Origin: Myxococcales bacterium
GTDB lineage: Bacteria > Myxococcota > Polyangia > Polyangiales > Polyangiaceae
Length of the DNA stretch: 64,000 nt
Reading direction: 5' to 3'
NCBI GenBank assembly: GCA_003151595.1
Contig: PLXW01000055.1
Span: 47,432 to 111,431 of the forward strand
In this document: positions 16,270-24,584 of the stretch, piece by piece
How the letters are laid out: the number at the start of each line of letters is the position of its first letter
Numbering within the stretch: the first letter of the stretch is position 1
Position numbers and translations under genes: made by a program
Notes under the pieces: model-generated
The model's input: the letters and a program-made list of their open reading frames with translations, nothing else
What the model was told of the DNA's origin: nothing
Database searches by the model: none

Positions 16270-16881
16270 TCACACCCAGGAGATGCGCATCCAGATCGTG
16301 TTCTCGACCCGGTTCTCCGGGAGCTCACGCCAGTGGACGCTCTTGGCGACGAGTCCACCGAGCGCCGCGTAGTACGCGCCCACCGCCGTGCGAAAGTACT
16401 TGATGCGCAGGAGTGGGCAACCCATGCACGCGATGTCCATGTCCTTGGGGCCGACCCTGTAGCCCGCGTGATCGCCGCCATCGAAGATTCGCGCCCAGAT
16501 GCGATGGCTGTTCTGGAAGACGTGCCACGGCGTCGCCCCGGCGCCCGCGGCTACGCTCCCCAGCGTTCCGACGAAGGTTTTCTGCGTGCGAAGCGAGACC
16601 GCCTTCCCCATTTCTTTCATGTCGTCGCTGGAGAGCCCCATCGAGTCGCACGCCGTGTAGTGCGCGAGTCCCATCGCGAGAGGGAGCCACGTGCCAGCCG
16701 TCATCATCCGCATCTCGTCGTGGAGCGCGGGTGGGAGGGCGTCGAAGTAGCGCTTCTCCCATCCCATCTGGCGGACGCCCTGGAGCGACGCCGAGAGGAG
16801 CGTGGAGCGGACGCGCGTGACGACGGGGTAGTCGCCCGAAGGAAACAGTGGCGCCAGAAAGAGCTCGCGCGGTCTCGTCAT
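16270..16881 (-). CDS. Hypothetical soluble protein
   Basis: A 203-residue cytoplasmic protein of unknown function. The start is the ATG read from 16881 with GGGAGG just ahead. It is mostly helical, with segments LPPALHDEMRMMTAGTWLP, SSDDMKEMGKAVSLRTQK and a C-terminal GYRVGPKDMDIACMGCPLL carrying a CxxC. The overall layout (helical, about 200 residues, ending in a small Gly/Asp-rich sheet) recalls the myxobacterial DUF2378/TIGR02265 proteins or haem-NO-binding-like folds. I could not confirm either. It converges on the truncated kinase. Confidence 0.7.
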   Translation of the reverse strand: MTRPRELFLAPLFPSGDYPVVTRVRSTLLSASLQGVRQMGWEKRYFDALPPALHDEMRMMTAGTWLPLAMGLAHYTACDSMGLSSDDMKEMGKAVSLRTQKTFVGTLGSVAAGAGATPWHVFQNSHRIWARIFDGGDHAGYRVGPKDMDIACMGCPLLRIKYFRTAVGAYYAALGGLVAKSVHWRELPENRVENTIWMRISWV

Positions 16882-16996
16882 CCACCCTCCCAACGCCTCA
16901 GACTACGCGCACTCGGGGTGCCCTGCTCGCGCACGTCCAAACGGAGGGGCGCCGCCGCGAATGGCGCGCGCTCCGGCCCCCGTCAGCGCGCCAGCG

Positions 16997-18988
16997 TCAC
17001 TTCGGAACGAGGCTCCCGCAGGTCCCGTTTGCGTCGCACACGAGCCCGCTGCAGCACCCTGCGGGATCGGTCGTGCAGTTGCCGTTGCTGGGGATGCACA
17101 CGCCGCCGTCGACAGGCGGCACGCTCGCGACGGCCTGTGTCCACTGGGGCGTGTGATTGTGCGTCTTGATGTCCTGGAACGGGAGCCAGAACGCCACTCG
17201 CGACGGGTCTGGCGCCGTGATGGCCGCGGTGATCTGCGGCGCGATGGCGATCGTGATGTCGATGGCCGCCATCCATAGCTGCGGTTGCTGGCACGCGGCA
17301 TCGAAGGTCTGATGGTGGGTGCCGTTCGGATCCTCTTCGCTGTCCGGCGGGTAGCACTGGAACATCCCCGCTTGGTGGTTGCGAACGCGAAGCCCGTAGT
17401 CGCGCGTCGACGAGAACGCGATCCACAGGAGCTTGTCACCGCGGTACTTCTGGACGAACGGGGACCACTTGGGCCACGAGTTCGACAGCGTGACGGGTGA
17501 TGCGGCGGGGGAGCCGTTGGCGGCCTCGAGGTCGACTGGCGCAGACCCGCTGGCGGACTTCACGACCATCATTCGGGTCGCGGGGTTCGAGAAGCTGTCG
17601 TTGGGACAAGCGACGTGGGGAGGCTTGCCGGTGCACCCGTCGATCATGGAGACGCTGTTGTCCCTCGGGGCGCGGTTGAAGACGATGAGCTGGCCGTCGG
17701 GCGAGTAGCTTGGATAGAAGTTGTTCTCCCCTGCGGACTGCAAGAACACCGACGGCGTTCCAAAGACGCCGCCGCCTTGATAAGGGACCGTGTAGAGGCT
17801 GCCGCCGAAGATGTGAGCGTCGTCGCGCTCCCCCGAGCCCCAGCTCGCGCTCTGCGAAGGCTGGACGTACACGACCGACGTCCCGTCGGCTGACCAGTCG
17901 GGCATCGTCGGGCGGGTCGACGCGGCGCCGATGGGGACGGCTTTCACGAACGCACCGGTCTGACCGTTCCAGAGGCTGAAAGCGTTCGCCGGCGCCGTGC
18001 CCAAGTCGGGGAGGCCGTTCGACGTGAGGTAGTTCGTGGCCAGCGGGCCGATCGTCGAGAAGCCCGGGGGTTGGCCCGAGTCCTTCGCCGTACCACCCGC
18101 CAGCAACGTCGGCGGCTTCTTCGTCATGTCGAGGAGCTTCCCGGTGACGTCGCCGTACTCGTCGTCCGAATCGTCGTCGTCGGAGTAGACGACCATCCGC
18201 GTCCCATCGCGCGAGAGCGCATGGCACCCGTTGCATGTCGCCTGAAGCGCGCCGCTCACTTCGACTTCCGGCGAGGTCACGTTGCCGAAGTCCTTCTCCC
18301 AGACCTGACCGCCGACGCCGTTCGAAGAGACGGTCGACTTCCAGTAATAGATCGCGCCGAGGAGGTCTTCCTGTGCGAAGGCCATCTTCACGGACGAGAC
18401 GGAGCTCGTCGCGCAAGCGCCGTCGGTCGTGCCGCGCACCGTGATGGTGACCGGATTCGCGCCGCGGTTCACTTCGGCGATCGCGCTCCACATGCTCGGG
18501 TCGAGCACGAGCTCGCATCCTCCCGAGGGCTTCGGCGTCGACTCCGTATCGACCGTCTGCGCGGCGCATTTGGTGACGACGCGAACGTCCGTGACGCTGT
18601 TCGAGAAGTCGACCTCGAACTCCTGATAGCCGGCGCTGAACGGGGTCCATTGAACGGAGATGACGTTCATGTTGGGCGGCACGAGCACGCCGTCGTTCGG
18701 GTAGACGATCGCGATCGGCGGTGCGCTCGACGCGCACGGCGGGGCGCCCGGGGGAGGGAACGTGCACCCCGGACAATCGGGCGCCGTGAAACCGGCGTCG
18801 ACCGGCTGGATCGGGACGATCGCGCCGTCCGCGAGAATCATCCCCGGTGCTCCGTCGGCGAGGAGAAAGCCTCCGTCGGGCTCCCCCGTTCCGCCGTTTT
18901 GACCTGGCGAGCTGCCGCAGCTGTAGACGGTGAGAAGCGCGGGCAGCGCAATGCCAAATACCAAGAGTCCGAGCGACGAGTATCGCAT
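16997..18988 (-). CDS. Lipoprotein with CxxCH site, paralogue of 9887-12055
   Basis: A 663-residue secreted lipoprotein with lipobox (LLTVYSCGS). The central CNGCHALSRDGTRM (Cys near 250) and the IVYPNDGVLVPPN segment are shared with the 9887-12055 protein. The propeller-like strands match as well (PDWSADGTSVVYVQ; YPSYSPDGQLIVFNR), as does FWLPFQDIKTHNHTPQWTQ near the end. Here the tail is a Cys-rich knot (CIPSNGNCTTDPAGCCSG) instead of a proline run. A single haem c or a structural CxxCH is possible. The function is unknown. It is monocistronic, with an inverted repeat at 19014-19037 just upstream. Confidence 0.85.
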   Translation of the reverse strand: MRYSSLGLLVFGIALPALLTVYSCGSSPGQNGGTGEPDGGFLLADGAPGMILADGAIVPIQPVDAGFTAPDCPGCTFPPPGAPPCASSAPPIAIVYPNDGVLVPPNMNVISVQWTPFSAGYQEFEVDFSNSVTDVRVVTKCAAQTVDTESTPKPSGGCELVLDPSMWSAIAEVNRGANPVTITVRGTTDGACATSSVSSVKMAFAQEDLLGAIYYWKSTVSSNGVGGQVWEKDFGNVTSPEVEVSGALQATCNGCHALSRDGTRMVVYSDDDDSDDEYGDVTGKLLDMTKKPPTLLAGGTAKDSGQPPGFSTIGPLATNYLTSNGLPDLGTAPANAFSLWNGQTGAFVKAVPIGAASTRPTMPDWSADGTSVVYVQPSQSASWGSGERDDAHIFGGSLYTVPYQGGGVFGTPSVFLQSAGENNFYPSYSPDGQLIVFNRAPRDNSVSMIDGCTGKPPHVACPNDSFSNPATRMMVVKSASGSAPVDLEAANGSPAASPVTLSNSWPKWSPFVQKYRGDKLLWIAFSSTRDYGLRVRNHQAGMFQCYPPDSEEDPNGTHHQTFDAACQQPQLWMAAIDITIAIAPQITAAITAPDPSRVAFWLPFQDIKTHNHTPQWTQAVASVPPVDGGVCIPSNGNCTTDPAGCCSGLVCDANGTCGSLVPK

Positions 18989-19013
18989 GCGTCACCTTGC
19001 GCTCGGATGATTC

Positions 19014-19037
19014 AGACCGTCAAGGAGACGACGGTCT
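19014..19037. repeat. Perfect inverted repeat upstream of the CxxCH lipoprotein
   Basis: AGACCGTC and GACGGTCT form 8-base arms around an 8-base loop, 25 bases ahead of the start at 18988. There is no T-tract on either strand, so an operator is more likely than a terminator. It could also end transcription from the 19103-19657 gene. Confidence 0.5.
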
Positions 19038-19102
19038 CGCGCGCGTCGCAGGCACTGCCACTTTTCTGCGGGGTGAGGCTCGTGAGCCTCAGTCGAGGCG
19101 CA

Positions 19103-19657
19103 TTACTGACACGTCATCGCGTGCGTGCCGCTCGGGTCGGCGCCGCCAGGCGACGGGATACAATAGTAATATCCCTTCGACGACTCCCACCCGCAAACCT
19201 GTCCGGAGGTGCATGCCTTCGCGGTGACTTTGGTCGAGGTGCCGCTGCAGTAGTAGACCTCGTTGCCGATGCAGCAGCCGTACGTTCCGTTGGCTTGTGT
19301 ACAGGTCGTCGGTGCTGAACCGGACCCGCCGCCACCTGCATCCGTTCCGCCTCCACCGCCGGCGTCCTGACCAGCGCTCGAGGTGCCGGCGTCCTCGCCG
19401 CCTTGGCCACCGCCTCCGGAGTCGTCGGCCGCGGTCGTGCCTGCGTCGTCGCCGGTGCCGAGGTTGCCGCCGTTGCCGTCGTCGCCACCACCGTTCCCGA
19501 TCGGATTCGGGCTCCCGAGGCCGGTCTCGGCCCCGCCTGCGTCCGAGACGTTGGACGCGGGGCTGACCGCGGCGCCCTCGGGGTCGACCACCCCTTGCGC
19601 GCATCCCACGGCGACGACGATCGCGCCCGCAGCGAAGAAGTAGACTCGGTTGCTCAT
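19103..19657 (-). CDS. Lipoprotein with Gly/Asp-rich linker and Cys-rich end
   Basis: A 184-residue lipoprotein. The start is the ATG read from 19657, giving MSNRVYFFAAGAIVVAVGC with a lipobox Cys. About 100 residues of Gly, Asp and Ala linker follow. A small C-terminal domain carries paired cysteines (TYGCCIGNEVYYC, CTSGQVCGWESSKGYYYC) and ends MTCQ. This terminal module occurs in many myxobacterial surface proteins, where it is presumably disulfide-bonded. The function is unknown. Confidence 0.78.
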   Translation of the reverse strand: MSNRVYFFAAGAIVVAVGCAQGVVDPEGAAVSPASNVSDAGGAETGLGSPNPIGNGGGDDGNGGNLGTGDDAGTTAADDSGGGGQGGEDAGTSSAGQDAGGGGGTDAGGGGSGSAPTTCTQANGTYGCCIGNEVYYCSGTSTKVTAKACTSGQVCGWESSKGYYYCIPSPGGADPSGTHAMTCQ

Positions 19658-19820
19658 CGCGTTCGCCAGACCTTGATGCCCATCGTGCGCAACCTGACGC
19701 ACCGACGGCGAAGCTCGCAACGGGAGATTCGCTCCCAAGTCCGTCCCTTCCGCGGGAGCGAGAAACCTTCATCCACGCAGCGGCAGCCGAAGCGGCGCGA
19801 GCGCGCGTGATGGCCGAGTG

Positions 19821-19832
19821 TTTTCGAAAACG
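19821..19832. repeat. 12-base perfect palindrome GTTTTCGAAAAC
   Basis: A symmetric AT-rich site in GC-rich surroundings, between the stop of the 19852-20730 gene and the start of the 19103-19657 gene. It could be an operator for the latter, which begins 164 bases further on. Confidence 0.35.
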
Positions 19833-19851
19833 TCGCGCGTCCGACGCAACC

Positions 19852-20730
19852 TTACGGAACGAAATCGCTCGCGCTCCGCGGAGCGACGACCCCTCCGTGC
19901 GCCGTCCATACGACTCCAGTGATGCGGGTCCACGTCGAGCCGGATTGCGGGAACGCGCCGGCGTCGACGGCGGCGAGGTATCCGCTACCAAACGTGATCC
20001 CGCCGGCGACGAACGTCGCGTTCGCGCCGGCGGTCGCCGTGAGTCCACCCGCAGGGGCGATCGTCACGAGCATTCCTTCGTTCGCGGCGAAGCCCGGTCC
20101 CCCTGCGAGGAACGTCGCCAGCGTCGGCGCGTCGGCAACCAGCGTCGGAGCGATCGCGGAACCCGTTCCCGTCCTGGCGAGCTTCGTCACGAAAATGCCG
20201 TGCTCGAGCGGGCCGCCATCATAGGAGTACGTCTCGACGGCGCCCGTGAGATCGAACGTGTCGCTGGGGGTCGTCATCGCGTCGAGGAGCGTCGTGATCG
20301 ATCCCACGGTCGGGCACGCGCAGTTGCCGCCTGGGCACGCCAGGACATCGACGAAGACGCGGATGCCTGCAGGTGCCTGGTTGGTGGGGTCGACGACGTA
20401 AGCGTCGAACGTGCACTCGTCCTCGGCGTCGACCCCTGCGCTTCGCACCGGTCCGACGAGCGTCGCCGTCTGAACGCGAACCATGGTGCCGTTCGTGACC
20501 AGCCCCGTGTCGACGTCGTGGATCGTGATCTCGACGGGCGGAGGCGCGGCGGCGTCTCCGCTCTTCTTCTTCCCGCCATCGGGCGACGAAGAGGGGGTGC
20601 CTAGATCGATCCCACCGTCCCCATGGATCGACGAGAGATCAGGCGGGCTCTCATTTTCACCGCTCGACGCGCAAGCCGTTACGGCGCACGCGAAGATCGC
20701 GAGGACGGCGGGCGTCAGCGTCCGAGGCAT
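19852..20730 (-). CDS. Lipoprotein of unknown function
   Basis: A 292-residue lipoprotein. MPRTLTPAVLAIFACAVTAC is a signal peptide with lipobox; the start at 20730 is chosen for it, although an ATG at 20745 is in frame. A short Ser/Asp/Gly linker is followed by a beta-rich domain with VEITIHDVDTGLVTNGTMV and an ECTFDAYVVDPTN segment. A Cys cluster CPGGNCACPT lies near the middle. The beginning resembles OB-fold-like domains of secreted proteins. It starts 37 bases after the GH18 gene stop and is likely cotranscribed with it. Confidence 0.78.
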   Translation of the reverse strand: MPRTLTPAVLAIFACAVTACASSGENESPPDLSSIHGDGGIDLGTPSSSPDGGKKKSGDAAAPPPVEITIHDVDTGLVTNGTMVRVQTATLVGPVRSAGVDAEDECTFDAYVVDPTNQAPAGIRVFVDVLACPGGNCACPTVGSITTLLDAMTTPSDTFDLTGAVETYSYDGGPLEHGIFVTKLARTGTGSAIAPTLVADAPTLATFLAGGPGFAANEGMLVTIAPAGGLTATAGANATFVAGGITFGSGYLAAVDAGAFPQSGSTWTRITGVVWTAHGGVVAPRSASDFVP

Positions 20731-20766
20731 GCCAGTCGTTAGCATCGGAGACACGAGAAGCAAACG

Positions 20767-21927
20767 TCAGCGGCAGCCGGCGGCGTGCGTGATCAGAGGC
20801 TGCGACCCGTCGGGGAGAACGCCCTCGCTCATGTGCCAGACCATCGCTCCGCCGAGACCTTGCGCGTGCACGAACGCGCACTTGGCGTCGATCGAGCTCG
20901 TGTCTTCGTACGTGACGAACGACTTGCCGTCGGTGAGCGCCGGCGCGCTTGCGACGGCGTTCCACGATCGCGTCCAGCCCGCGTCTTCGCTCAGTAGCGC
21001 GATGCTCGTGTCATCCATCTCGATCACGTGCGATGGCGACGCGATCGCCGTGCCTGGGGGGCCGTCCTGGAACTCGAATCCATAGAAGGCGATTCCCAGC
21101 AGCAACTTCGACGCGGGGATGCCGCGGTCGACGATGAGGTGACGGATGGTCTCCGAAACCGATCCATCGCCGGCGTCCAACGGATCGACCATCGGAGAGA
21201 GAAAGCCGACCTCGTCGCTCTTGGGGCCCGAATAGAGGTAGGTCATCACTTCGACCCAATCGAGCGCGGCGAGGACGTCGACCGGAGCGAGATCGCTGTT
21301 GGGAGACGTCGCGGCGAGCGTCGACGAGAGCGAGAGGTGGCCGCCGCCGAGGGCATCGAGCGCGACGCGAAGCTCGTGAACGAGCGCCGACCACGCCACG
21401 ATCGTGCCCGTGTCGGGATACTCCCAATCGAGATCGATGCCGTCATAGCCGTGCGTCGCGCATAGCGACGCGAGCGCAGCGACCGTGCGCGCGCGGGGCC
21501 CGGGAGCGACGACGCTGGCATAGAAGTCTCCGCGTGCGCCGCCTACGGAGGCGATGATCTTCACGCCGTGCGCGTGCGCTGCAGCGACGAGCGCGTCATC
21601 CGCAAACGTGCCGAGGTTGGCGAGCCCGCCATCGGCTTCCGGTAACGCGAAGGCCTCGGCCACGTGCGACAGCGCGTCCCATTGAACTGATGCGGGAGGG
21701 AAAGATCCTTTCTTCCACTCGGCGTAATAGCCAACGAGCAGCCCGCCCTCGTGCTGCGAAACACTTTGCGAATCGACTGGCGCATCACTCAGCGCTCCAG
21801 CATCGCTCGGTGCGAGCGGCGCGCTCGCGTCGGTGGAGCTGGACGAGGCATCCGCAGCCGCCGTACCGCACCCTCCAGCGGCGAGCGCGAGAGCGATCCA
21901 GGTGACTGCGCATTCGAACGGATGCAT
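20767..21927 (-). CDS. GH18 glycoside hydrolase lipoprotein (chitinase-like)
   Basis: A 386-residue secreted TIM-barrel hydrolase that would cleave beta-1,4 GlcNAc polymers such as chitin or peptidoglycan-derived glycans. The signal peptide has a lipobox (AAGGCG), then a Ser/Asp/Ala linker. The barrel starts LLVGYYAEWKKGSFP. The catalytic signature DGIDLDWEY near residues 159-167 keeps the DxxDxDxE acid. Other family features are KIIASVGG, the Tyr region VEVMTYLYSG, LLLGIAFYGFEF and a terminal AMVWHMSEG. There is no carbohydrate-binding module. It heads a small minus-strand operon with 19852-20730. Confidence 0.92.
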   Translation of the reverse strand: MHPFECAVTWIALALAAGGCGTAAADASSSSTDASAPLAPSDAGALSDAPVDSQSVSQHEGGLLVGYYAEWKKGSFPPASVQWDALSHVAEAFALPEADGGLANLGTFADDALVAAAHAHGVKIIASVGGARGDFYASVVAPGPRARTVAALASLCATHGYDGIDLDWEYPDTGTIVAWSALVHELRVALDALGGGHLSLSSTLAATSPNSDLAPVDVLAALDWVEVMTYLYSGPKSDEVGFLSPMVDPLDAGDGSVSETIRHLIVDRGIPASKLLLGIAFYGFEFQDGPPGTAIASPSHVIEMDDTSIALLSEDAGWTRSWNAVASAPALTDGKSFVTYEDTSSIDAKCAFVHAQGLGGAMVWHMSEGVLPDGSQPLITHAAGCR

Positions 21928-22045
21928 CCCGAGGCGACCCTAACACCCGATCTTCGGAGCGGAAGGGCATGCCTGGTCAATTCGGACGCCATCTCGCCTT
22001 GTGTTGGAAACATTCGTCGCGATCAAATGGGGTGGACTGCGCTCG

Positions 22046-22067
22046 ATGTGCGCGTATGAACGCACAT
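22046..22067. repeat. Inverted repeat overlapping the dehydrogenase start codon
   Basis: ATGTGCG and CGCACAT are perfect 7-base arms with an 8-base loop. The right arm covers the first two bases of the ATG at 22066. No clear Shine-Dalgarno lies at normal spacing. It could be an operator or an RNA hairpin limiting initiation of the polysaccharide operon. Confidence 0.5.
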
Positions 22068-23346
22068 GATGAACGAGCGCATCGCGGTCATCGGGCTCGG
22101 CTATGTCGGGTTACCCGTGGCCCTCGCGTTCGCGCGCAAGTTCCCGGGCACGGTCGCTTTCGACATCGATCGAAGCAAGATCGAGGAGCTGCGCCGGGGC
22201 GAAGACAGCAATCGCGAGGTCAGCGCCGAGACGTTGCAATCGAGCTCGCTGCAATTCACGGCGGACGTCGAGGCGCTCAACGGGGCGACCTTCTTCGTCG
22301 TCGCCGTACCGACGCCGGTCGACCGGAACAACGTCCCCGATCTGACGCCGCTCATGCGCGCCTCGGAGACCGTCGGTCGCGCGATGTCGAAGGGGGCGGT
22401 CGTCGTCTACGAGTCGACCGTCTATCCCGGCGTCACGGAAGACGTGTGCGGTCCAATCCTGGCCAAGACGTCGCGGTTGTCGCGAGAGGACTTCAAGCTC
22501 GGGTATTCGCCGGAGCGGATCAATCCAGGTGACGCCGAGCACACGCTGGAGAAGATCACCAAGGTGGTCTCCGGCGAGGACGAGCCCACGTTGGAGCGGG
22601 TCGCGAGCGCCTACCACGCGATCGTCGAGGCCGGCGTGCATCGGGCCCCGTCCATCAAGGTCGCCGAAGCCGCGAAGGTCATCGAGAACACGCAGCGCGA
22701 CATCAACATCGCGCTCATGAACGAGCTGGCGCTCATCTTCGATCTGATGGGCATCCGGACGAGCGACGTCCTCGCAGCCGCGGGGACGAAGTGGAACTTC
22801 CTCAAGTTCAAGCCGGGCCTGGTCGGCGGTCACTGCATCGGGGTCGACCCGTATTACCTGACCACGATGGCGCAGCAGCTCGGGTACCAGCCCGAGGTGA
22901 TCCTCGCCGGTCGACGCATCAACGACACGATGGGGGCCCACATCGGACGGCGCCTCGTGAAGATGCTGGTGAACGCCGACATCCCGGTGAAGGGGGCGCG
23001 CGTCGGCGTGCTCGGCATCACGTTCAAAGAGAACTGCAACGACATCCGGAACAGCAAGGTCCCGAACATCGTGCGCGAGCTGCGTGAGTTTGGCATTCAC
23101 CCGCTGGTGCACGACCCGATCGCCCCGCCGCACGAGACGGTCGAGGAGTACGGCATCAAGCTCGTCCCGTTTCACGAATTCCGGGCGCTCGACGCCCTCG
23201 TCCTCGCCGTCAGCCACGACGAGTTCGTGGAGATGGGGTGTGAGCGACTTCAGTCGTGCATTCGCGAAGGGGGAATTCTCATCGACGTGAAGAGCGTGCT
23301 CAACCCGGCCCAGATGGCTCGCAAGATCCACTACTGGAGTCTCTGA
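22066..23346 (+). CDS. UDP-sugar 6-dehydrogenase (UDP-HexNAc type)
   Basis: A 426-residue NAD-dependent enzyme that oxidises C6 of a UDP-hexose or UDP-N-acetylhexosamine to a uronate. The Rossmann start is IAVIGLGYVGLPVALAF. The catalytic Cys lies in GLVGGHCIGVDPYYL (about residue 257), with ESTVYPGVTED and GYSPERINPGD as substrate-binding blocks and LGITFKENCNDIRNSK in the C-domain. These blocks fit the WbpA/TviB branch (UDP-GlcNAc or GalNAc dehydrogenase) better than the UDP-glucose branch. It is the first gene of the polysaccharide operon and would supply the uronate donor for the neighbouring synthase. The tandem ATG at 22066/22069 leaves the exact start ambiguous. Confidence 0.93.
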   Translation: MMNERIAVIGLGYVGLPVALAFARKFPGTVAFDIDRSKIEELRRGEDSNREVSAETLQSSSLQFTADVEALNGATFFVVAVPTPVDRNNVPDLTPLMRASETVGRAMSKGAVVVYESTVYPGVTEDVCGPILAKTSRLSREDFKLGYSPERINPGDAEHTLEKITKVVSGEDEPTLERVASAYHAIVEAGVHRAPSIKVAEAAKVIENTQRDINIALMNELALIFDLMGIRTSDVLAAAGTKWNFLKFKPGLVGGHCIGVDPYYLTTMAQQLGYQPEVILAGRRINDTMGAHIGRRLVKMLVNADIPVKGARVGVLGITFKENCNDIRNSKVPNIVRELREFGIHPLVHDPIAPPHETVEEYGIKLVPFHEFRALDALVLAVSHDEFVEMGCERLQSCIREGGILIDVKSVLNPAQMARKIHYWSL

Positions 23347-23359
23347 GGACCTTCGCGCA

Positions 23360-24571
23360 GTGATCTTCGTCTTCCCCGTCTATCTGCTGGTCTTGCTGGT
23401 CTTCATCAACCGGTATTTCGGCGGCATGCTGTTGAAGCGAATCAAGGGTGTCGACTTCGACGCGACGATCGAAGGGTACGAGCCCACAGTCACCGTCGTC
23501 GTCCCGCTCTTCAACGAGGGGGAGGGGATCTACCAGACCATCAAGAGTCTCCTCGCGCAGGAGTACCCGGCGGACAAGCTGAACGTGATCGTCGTCGACG
23601 ATTGCTCCACCGACGACAGCTACGCGTGGGCGAAGCGCGCCGAGGCCGAGATGCCGTCGCGGGTGCGTGCGATTCGCAACCCGTACAACATGGGGAAGCG
23701 CCGCGGGATCAACCACGCAGTCCGGCACGCGACCTCGGAAATCATCGTCTCGGTCGACTCTGATGTCATCGTCGAGCGTAGCGCCGTGCGAAAGCTCGTC
23801 GCGCGGTTCACTCGCCCCGAGATTGCCGCGGTCGGCGGGCGCGTCTGCGTGTCCAATCCCCACGAGAATTGGCTCACGCGGATGCAGACCATCAAATATT
23901 ATTTCGGGTACGAGTACCTGAAGAACCTCGAGAGGTACTTCTCGAGCGTCATGTGCCTCTCTGGGTGCCTCACGGCGTACCGCAGGCACGTGCTCATCGA
24001 GCTCGAGCCCATCCTCGAGGATCGAAACGTCTTCGGTGTGCCGATCAAGTACGGCGAAGATCGCTTCCTCACGCGGCAGGTCGTGAAGGCGGGCTACGCG
24101 ACGACGCTCACGCTCGACGCCATCTGCTGGACCGTGGCCCCGAACACGATGACGAAGTACTTCGCCCAGCAGTTGCGGTGGCGCCGCTCGAACCTGATCG
24201 ACTTCTTCTGCGGCGTGAGCCACGCATGGCGATTGCATCCCATCGTGGCCGTGCACTACCTGTCGCTGTTCGGGATGCTCATGAGCTACCCGCTCGTCAT
24301 CGCGCACAACCTCGTGTTCGGCTCGTTCTGGGACCTGGCGTTCTTCAATGCCAGCGTCATTGCGCTCTTCGGGTTCATGTACTGGGTCGACACCAGGAAT
24401 CTTCCACCTGAACAGCGCGTACATCCGATTTGGTTTCTTCCGATGGTCGTCGTCATGCCGGTGACGTATCTCCTCTACACGCCGCTCGCTCTCTTCACGC
24501 TCGACTCGAGCAGCTGGGAGACTCGTGGTAAGCCCCCCGCCCCGGAACCGGTCTCGCCGCCAACACCCTGA
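23360..24571 (+). CDS. Processive GT2 polysaccharide synthase
   Basis: A 403-residue membrane glycosyltransferase of the hyaluronan/chitin synthase kind, which polymerises and translocates a beta-glycan. The start is GTG 23360. One N-terminal transmembrane helix precedes the GT-A domain. Motifs in order: VVPLFNEGEG, VVDD (near 79), DSD (near 132), FGVPIKYGED (acid near 232) and QQLRWRR (near 270). Two to three C-terminal helices follow (FGMLMSYPLVIAHNLVFG, FLPMVVVMPVTYLLY). It starts 13 bases after the dehydrogenase stop. With the uronate donor upstream, a HexNAc-uronic acid polymer is plausible; the product is not shown by the sequence. Confidence 0.92.
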   Translation: MIFVFPVYLLVLLVFINRYFGGMLLKRIKGVDFDATIEGYEPTVTVVVPLFNEGEGIYQTIKSLLAQEYPADKLNVIVVDDCSTDDSYAWAKRAEAEMPSRVRAIRNPYNMGKRRGINHAVRHATSEIIVSVDSDVIVERSAVRKLVARFTRPEIAAVGGRVCVSNPHENWLTRMQTIKYYFGYEYLKNLERYFSSVMCLSGCLTAYRRHVLIELEPILEDRNVFGVPIKYGEDRFLTRQVVKAGYATTLTLDAICWTVAPNTMTKYFAQQLRWRRSNLIDFFCGVSHAWRLHPIVAVHYLSLFGMLMSYPLVIAHNLVFGSFWDLAFFNASVIALFGFMYWVDTRNLPPEQRVHPIWFLPMVVVMPVTYLLYTPLALFTLDSSSWETRGKPPAPEPVSPPTP

Positions 24572-24584
24572 GAGCCCTCGCGCA

